A DNA stretch of 11,184 bases from assembly GCA_018334525.1 (NCBI GenBank), contig JAGXLT010000009.1, positions 1 through 11,184 of the forward strand. Reading direction: 5' to 3'. A model generated the notes under the pieces. That model ran no database searches. It saw only the letters and a program-made list of their open reading frames with translations, and was not told where the DNA came from. The DNA comes from Gammaproteobacteria bacterium. Its GTDB lineage: Bacteria > Pseudomonadota > Gammaproteobacteria > Nitrococcales > Nitrococcaceae. Position 1 is the stretch's first letter. Each line of letters opens with the position of its first letter. A program made the position numbers and the translations under genes. Below are positions 8,560-11,184 of this stretch, one piece after another.

Positions 8560-10418
8560 TTAATAAAAACCCGCTTTGGCGTTACCTGTTACTGGTCCTT
8601 GTCGTTGCGGGAAGTGCTGTTTATGCGCTACCCAACCTGTTCGGACAGGATGCAGCTTTGCAGATTTCTTCTGCAGATGGCACTGCGCCGGCACCCGCCA
8701 CTCAAGGCGAAGTGTTGGCGCTGTTGGACTCGTTAGAGATTGACGTAAAAGCGGTTGAAGCCACGGACTCGCATGTCTTAGTGCGGTTAGAGCAGGCGAC
8801 TGACCAGGCTGTGGCTGCTGATGAATTAGCAGTGGCCCTGGGGCGTGATTACACGGTTGCACTTAATCTGGCTGCCGCCACGCCCGCCTGGCTACGGGCA
8901 TTAGGCGGCCAGCCTATGTATCTTGGCCTTGATTTGCGTGGCGGCGTGCACTTTCTGATGCAAGTTGATGTGGATGCCGTCACGACCCAGGCTATTGAGC
9001 GCTATGGTAACGAGATGAGTCGATCCCTGCGGCAGTCATCAATTGCCCATCAGGCAGGGGAAGACGCCACTGAAACGGAGTTTTCTCTGTTTTTTGAGAC
9101 GTCAGAAGCGCGTGATGCGGCAGAGGCCCAAATCAGCCCGGATTATCCTGAACTTGTTTTTGAGCCGGCAGAGGTAAACGGCAGGCCGGCGCTGAATATT
9201 GCCATTAGTGAGGATGAGGTGCGCGAAATACGTAATTTTGCGGTGGAGCAAAACATCATCACATTGCGTAACCGTGTAAACGAGTTGGGTGTGGCTGAAC
9301 CTGTTATTCAGCGGCAAGGCGCCGATCGGATTGTTGTGCAACTGCCCGGCGTTCAGGATACCGCCCGGGCTAAAGAGATTATTGGAGCTACAGCAACGCT
9401 GGAATTCAGGATGGTTGATGAGGCGAACTTCCCTTATCGGGGGAGGGCCGGAGATGTTCCTCCTCCCGGTACAGAGTTATTCGCAGAGCGTCAGGGTGGC
9501 TATGTTCTGCTTGAGCGTCAAATCATCATCACGGGCGATGCGATTACTGATGCGCAATCAGGAATTGATACGCAAACCGGTCGCGCAGAGGTCAATATTC
9601 GCCTGAGCGGGGCTGGCGGTAATGTCATGAATCGGGTCACCGGTGGTCGTGTTGGTGATCACATGGCAGTGCTGTTTAAGGAGACCGAAATTCAGGCCCG
9701 TCGGGTTGGTGACGAAATTGTGCGTGAGCAGGTACAGGTGGAAGAGGTCATCAACATCGCGCGCATTCAGGAACAACTTGGAAGTCGGTTTCGTATTACG
9801 GGTCTGGATAACCCGATGGAAGCACGTAACCTTGCGCTGCTTCTGCGCGCCGGCTCATTGGCAGCGCCGGTGCAAATTGTTGAAGAACGAACAATCGGGC
9901 CGAGCCTGGGACAGGAAAACATTAATCAGGGTATCGCAGCGGTTAGCATCGCATTTGTACTCGTGATCCTTTTTATGGCGATCTACTATCGCGTGTTTGG
10001 CCTTATCGCCAATCTTGCTCTGTTGACTAACCTCATATTGATTATGGCCGTGCTTTCAATGTTGCAGGCAACGCTCACGCTGCCGGGTATTGCTGGTATC
10101 GTTTTAACGGTCGGTATGGCAGTAGATGCCAATGTGTTGATTTATGAACGGATTCGCGAGGAGCTCCGGTCTGGATCAAGTGCCCAAAAAGCCATTGAGG
10201 CGGGGTATGGGAAGGCGCTGTCAACAATCGCGGATGCGAACATCACCACTTTAATTGCAGCCGTGGTTCTGTTTGCCTTTGGTACGGGTCCGGTGAAAGG
10301 GTTCGCGGTTACCTTGTCCATTGGTATTGTCAGCTCAATGTTTACGGCGATTTTTGGAACTCGAGTCATCGTCAATGCACTTTACGGCAGTCGTCGCGGT
10401 GCGAAATTGGCGATTTAA
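8556..10418 (+). CDS. secD: Protein translocase subunit SecD
   Basis: SecD is an inner-membrane RND-family subunit that uses the proton gradient to help pull proteins through SecYEG. At 620 residues it is close to E. coli SecD (615). The N-terminal membrane helix is at about 8-26. The periplasmic P1 region follows, with LGLDLRGGVHFLMQVD (D126) at its start and LRNRVNELGVAEPVIQRQG at about 234-252. Five further membrane helices lie in the C-terminal part from about 465. TVGMAVDANVLIYERIREEL carries D524, the counterpart of the transport aspartate D519 of E. coli. The ATG overlaps the yajC stop and has no clear Shine-Dalgarno sequence, so translation is probably coupled. secF follows after 10 bases. 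Confidence 0.97.
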   Translation: MINKNPLWRYLLLVLVVAGSAVYALPNLFGQDAALQISSADGTAPAPATQGEVLALLDSLEIDVKAVEATDSHVLVRLEQATDQAVAADELAVALGRDYTVALNLAAATPAWLRALGGQPMYLGLDLRGGVHFLMQVDVDAVTTQAIERYGNEMSRSLRQSSIAHQAGEDATETEFSLFFETSEARDAAEAQISPDYPELVFEPAEVNGRPALNIAISEDEVREIRNFAVEQNIITLRNRVNELGVAEPVIQRQGADRIVVQLPGVQDTARAKEIIGATATLEFRMVDEANFPYRGRAGDVPPPGTELFAERQGGYVLLERQIIITGDAITDAQSGIDTQTGRAEVNIRLSGAGGNVMNRVTGGRVGDHMAVLFKETEIQARRVGDEIVREQVQVEEVINIARIQEQLGSRFRITGLDNPMEARNLALLLRAGSLAAPVQIVEERTIGPSLGQENINQGIAAVSIAFVLVILFMAIYYRVFGLIANLALLTNLILIMAVLSMLQATLTLPGIAGIVLTVGMAVDANVLIYERIREELRSGSSAQKAIEAGYGKALSTIADANITTLIAAVVLFAFGTGPVKGFAVTLSIGIVSSMFTAIFGTRVIVNALYGSRRGAKLAI

Positions 10419-10428
10419 CGGAGGATCC

Positions 10429-11184
10429 ATGGACTTTTTTAAACGCGAAACCCAAATCGACTTTATGGCGCACCGTCTGCGTGCGGCGCTTATAACGTTG
10501 GGCTTTATTGTGCTGGCGATGGCGGCATTGATTTTTCGCGGGCTTGATTTTGGCCTCGACTTTACCGGCGGCACACTCGTAGAGGTGGGTTACCCGCAGG
10601 CGGCTGATCTGAGCGAAGTCAGGCAGACCCTGTCGGCCGCGAATTTTGATCAAGCCGTTGTGCAAACCTTCGGCACGGCTCGCGATGTGCTGATTCGTTT
10701 GCCTGCCGATGTGGGTGCAGGTGATGCGCTCAGCAACGAAATTCTTAATGTACTCAGGTCTGCCGAGCCGAATGCGGAGCTAAGGCGGGTTGAGTTTGTT
10801 GGGCCGCAAGTCGGAGCTGAGTTAGCAGAAAAGGGCGGGTTGGCGCTGCTTTATGCGCTGGGCGGCATTTTGATCTATGTGGCATTTCGGTTTGAGTACC
10901 GATTCGCTATTGGCGCAGTGGCGGCGGTGGCTCATGATGTTGTGATCACACTTGGCATTTATGCACTGATTGGGATGACCTTTGATTTGACCGTGCTCGC
11001 TGCGCTGCTTGCGGTGATTGGCTATTCATTAAACGATACGATCGTAGTTTTTGACCGGGTACGCGAGAACTTTGTCCGCGTTCGTAAAGGCACCTCAATC
11101 GAGTTGGTGAATCGCTCGATCAATCAGATGCTGCCGAGAACATTAGTGACCAGCCTGACTACATTGTTAGTATTCTTTTTTCTC
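10429..11184 (+). CDS. secF: Protein translocase subunit SecF, 5' part (cut by window end)
   Basis: The frame stays open from 10429 to the last base (252 codons), so the gene continues beyond the window; full SecF is usually about 300-320 residues. SecF is the partner of SecD in the inner membrane. It begins MDFFKRETQIDFMAHR, followed by a first membrane helix (about 17-36) and the family signature GLDFTGGT at 42-49. The periplasmic domain runs to about 120. GPQVGAELAEKGGLALLYALG precedes the next membrane helices. IGYSLNDTIVVFDRVRENF carries D203, the conserved polar residue pattern of the fourth membrane helix. GGAGG at 10420-10424 with a 4-base spacer supports the start. The gap to secD is only 10 bases. 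Confidence 0.95.
   Translation, partial: MDFFKRETQIDFMAHRLRAALITLGFIVLAMAALIFRGLDFGLDFTGGTLVEVGYPQAADLSEVRQTLSAANFDQAVVQTFGTARDVLIRLPADVGAGDALSNEILNVLRSAEPNAELRRVEFVGPQVGAELAEKGGLALLYALGGILIYVAFRFEYRFAIGAVAAVAHDVVITLGIYALIGMTFDLTVLAALLAVIGYSLNDTIVVFDRVRENFVRVRKGTSIELVNRSINQMLPRTLVTSLTTLLVFFFL

Overview
The window looks like a chromosomal housekeeping stretch from a gammaproteobacterium of moderate G+C content, possibly marine. The evidence is the order queA-tgt-yajC-secD-secF, an E. coli-like Tgt with its Zn ligands at the same residue numbers, a yejE/yejF-type peptide ABC transporter, an entericidin lipoprotein gene, and tRNA genes with encoded CCA ends. The genus cannot be named from this sequence. 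No prophage, insertion sequence, CRISPR array or integrase is visible. I did not find a clearly new multi-gene system; the most open items are one unrecognised protein and several tightly packed promoter regions.

Layout. Positions 1-4145 (+) form one compact unit: the 3' part of yejE, yejF (fused two-ATPase subunit), der (ribosome-assembly GTPase) and a 191-residue protein I do not recognise. yejE/yejF and yejF/der overlap by ATGA, and the unknown gene starts 4 bases after der. Positions 4153-4324 (-) hold tRNA-Ala(CGC) and tRNA-Arg(CCT), convergent with that unit and only 7 bases from its last stop codon. Positions 4354-5729 (+) hold two small sugar-transferase-like genes of the TIGR04283 and TIGR04282 families, overlapping by ATGA. 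Next is a 50-codon entericidin-type lipoprotein gene (5758-5910, +), then tRNA-Leu(CAA) on the minus strand (5930-6016). From 6045 to the right edge runs queA-tgt-yajC-secD-secF (+), with secF cut by the window end.

How the genes work together. YejE and YejF are the inner-membrane and ATPase parts of one peptide importer. Der matures the 50S ribosomal subunit. QueA and Tgt act in one pathway, queuosine modification of tRNA anticodons: Tgt inserts preQ1 and QueA adds the epoxycyclopentane ring. YajC, SecD and SecF are the accessory membrane complex of the Sec translocon. Both tRNA units point away from a plus-strand gene lying within 30 bases, so their promoters overlap the starts of those genes. 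All three tRNAs have C at the wobble position and should each read mainly one G-ending codon (GCG, AGG, TTG).
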